From: Branchiostoma floridae
Lineage: Eukaryota > Chordata > Leptocardii > Amphioxiformes > Branchiostomatidae
Direction of reading: 5' to 3'
Assembly (NCBI RefSeq): GCF_000003815.2
Contig: NC_049980.1
Span: 4,467,690 to 4,511,841, forward strand
DNA: 44,152 nt
Below, piece after piece: positions 43,082 through 44,152 of this stretch. The notes under the pieces were generated by a model. It saw only the letters and a program-made list of their open reading frames with translations, had not been told where the DNA came from and made no database searches. The translations under genes were made by a program, and so were the position numbers. The number at the start of each line of letters is the position of its first letter. The stretch's first letter is position 1.

Positions 43082-44152
43082 TACCCGGTGCCGTGACCGG
43101 CGGTGTTCCAAAAAAGGAGCTAGCGGTTACGCCTAAACAGAGCCCATATGCTCAAGAATATCTCCAGAAGGAAGTATCACAACATTTTGCGGTTTGCATC
43201 TTCCGATTCCTTACCAAGCGACCTTTCCAACCATACCAAGCTTGCACGGCCGGAACTTGAAGTCCAAGCTACAATCGCGTCCGTAAGTCACCCCCCTACC
43301 CGGTGCCGTGACCGGCGGTGTTCCAAAAAAGGAGCTAGCGGTTACGCCTAAACAGAGCCCATATGGTCAACAATGTCTCGAGAAGGAAGTATCACAACAT
43401 TTTGCGGTTTGCATCTTCCGATTCCTTACCAAGCGACCTTTCCAACCATACCAAGCTTGCACGGCCGGAACTTAAAGCCCAAGCTACAATCTTGTCCGTA
43501 AGTCACCCCCTACCCGGTGCCGTGACCGGCGGTGTTCCAAAAAAGGAGCTAGCGGTTACGCCTAAACAGAGCCCATATGCTCAAGAATATCTCGAGAAGG
43601 AAGTATCACAACATTTTGCGGTTTGCATCTTCCGATTCCTTACCAAGCGACCTTTCCAACCATACCAAGCTTGCACGGCCGGAACTTGAAGCCCAAGCTA
43701 CAATCGCGTCCGTAAGTCACCCCCCCCCACCCGGTGCCGTGACCGGCGGTGTTCCAAAAAAGGAGCTAGCGGTTACGCCTAAATAGAGCCCAGATGCTCA
43801 AGAATATCTCGAGAAGGAAGTATCACAACATGTTGCGGTTTGCATCTTCCGATTCCTTACCAAGCGACCTTTCCAACCATACCAAGCTTGCACGGCCGGA
43901 ACTTAAAGCCCAAGCTACAATCGCGTCCGTAAGTCACCCCCCCATCCGGTGCCGTGAACGGCGGTGTTCCAAAAAAGGAGCAAGCGGTTACGCCTAAATA
44001 GAGCCCAGATGCTCAAGAATATCTCGAGAAGGAAGTATCACAACATTTTGCGGTTTGCATCTTCCGATTCCTTACCAAGCGACCTTTCCAACCATACCAA
44101 GCTTGCACGGCCGGAACTTAAAGCCCAAGCTACAATCGCGTCCGTAAGTCAC
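43082..44152. repeat. ~215-bp satellite, five units, running off the window
   Basis: CGGTGCCGTGA starts at 43086, 43301, 43515, 43732 and 43947 (214-217 bp apart, varying mainly in a C tract). Each unit has an open plus frame (KNISRRKYHNILRFASSDSL to LARPEL.AQATI.S) that ends at TCC|GTAAGT, a consensus splice donor. The unit may derive from an exon plus its donor. Family not recognised. Confidence 0.9.

Overview
The window looks like nuclear DNA of an invertebrate deuterostome, most probably a lancelet (Branchiostoma). The reasons are compact multi-exon genes with GT-AG introns, a shuffled vWA-EGF-sushi gene in which every visible intron is phase 1, very frequent TACATGTA oligomers, small inverted-repeat elements and tRNA-derived SINEs in most introns, and abundant young satellites. 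It is an assembled scaffold with seven N gaps (2484-2583, 16195-16294, 18476-19088, 21331-21430, 36005-36104, 36954-37168, 42960-43081). Species is inferred from style only.

Left third (520-16194, minus strand): eight consecutive exons of TUBGCP5, the gamma-tubulin complex component 5, covering the middle of the protein. All splice phases agree across the chain. The 5' end lies beyond the gap at 16195 and the 3' end left of base 1. The roughly 8 kb intron between the last two visible exons contains a complete, intronless rhodopsin-class GPCR gene on the same strand (4176-5638). It resembles the lysophospholipid/cannabinoid (MECA) group, has unusual DRY and NPxxY positions and carries one apparent 1-base frameshift. 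The exon at 13362-13511 is followed by 13 extra tandem copies of its own 3' half plus splice donor, giving 14 consecutive GT donors about 90 bp apart.

Middle (16.3-27 kb): no gene can be named. There are paralogous, decayed coding-like segments on the minus strand (16.4-18.4 kb), a degenerate 63-bp tandem array (19.1-20.3 kb), possible exons near 21.2-21.6 kb, a 1.47-kb hAT-like inverted-repeat element, a SINE, and a 246-bp element with a perfect 8-bp target duplication.

Right (27.4-35.8 kb, plus strand): a secreted protein gene with a signal peptide, a vWA domain with an intact MIDAS, one EGF-like domain and three sushi/CCP domains, continuing past the visible sequence. A truncated copy of the acceptor side of the first sushi exon sits just upstream of it. 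From 36 kb to the end the sequence is dominated by three satellites of 206, 66 and 215 bp. The 66-bp unit carries a hairpin in every copy. A promoter-like CCAAT/octamer/TATA cluster lies at 39.93 kb.

The two recognised multi-exon genes have no obvious functional link. They do share a structural theme: small tandem duplications that copy an exon-intron boundary, making decoy donors in TUBGCP5 and a decoy acceptor in the vWA-sushi gene.
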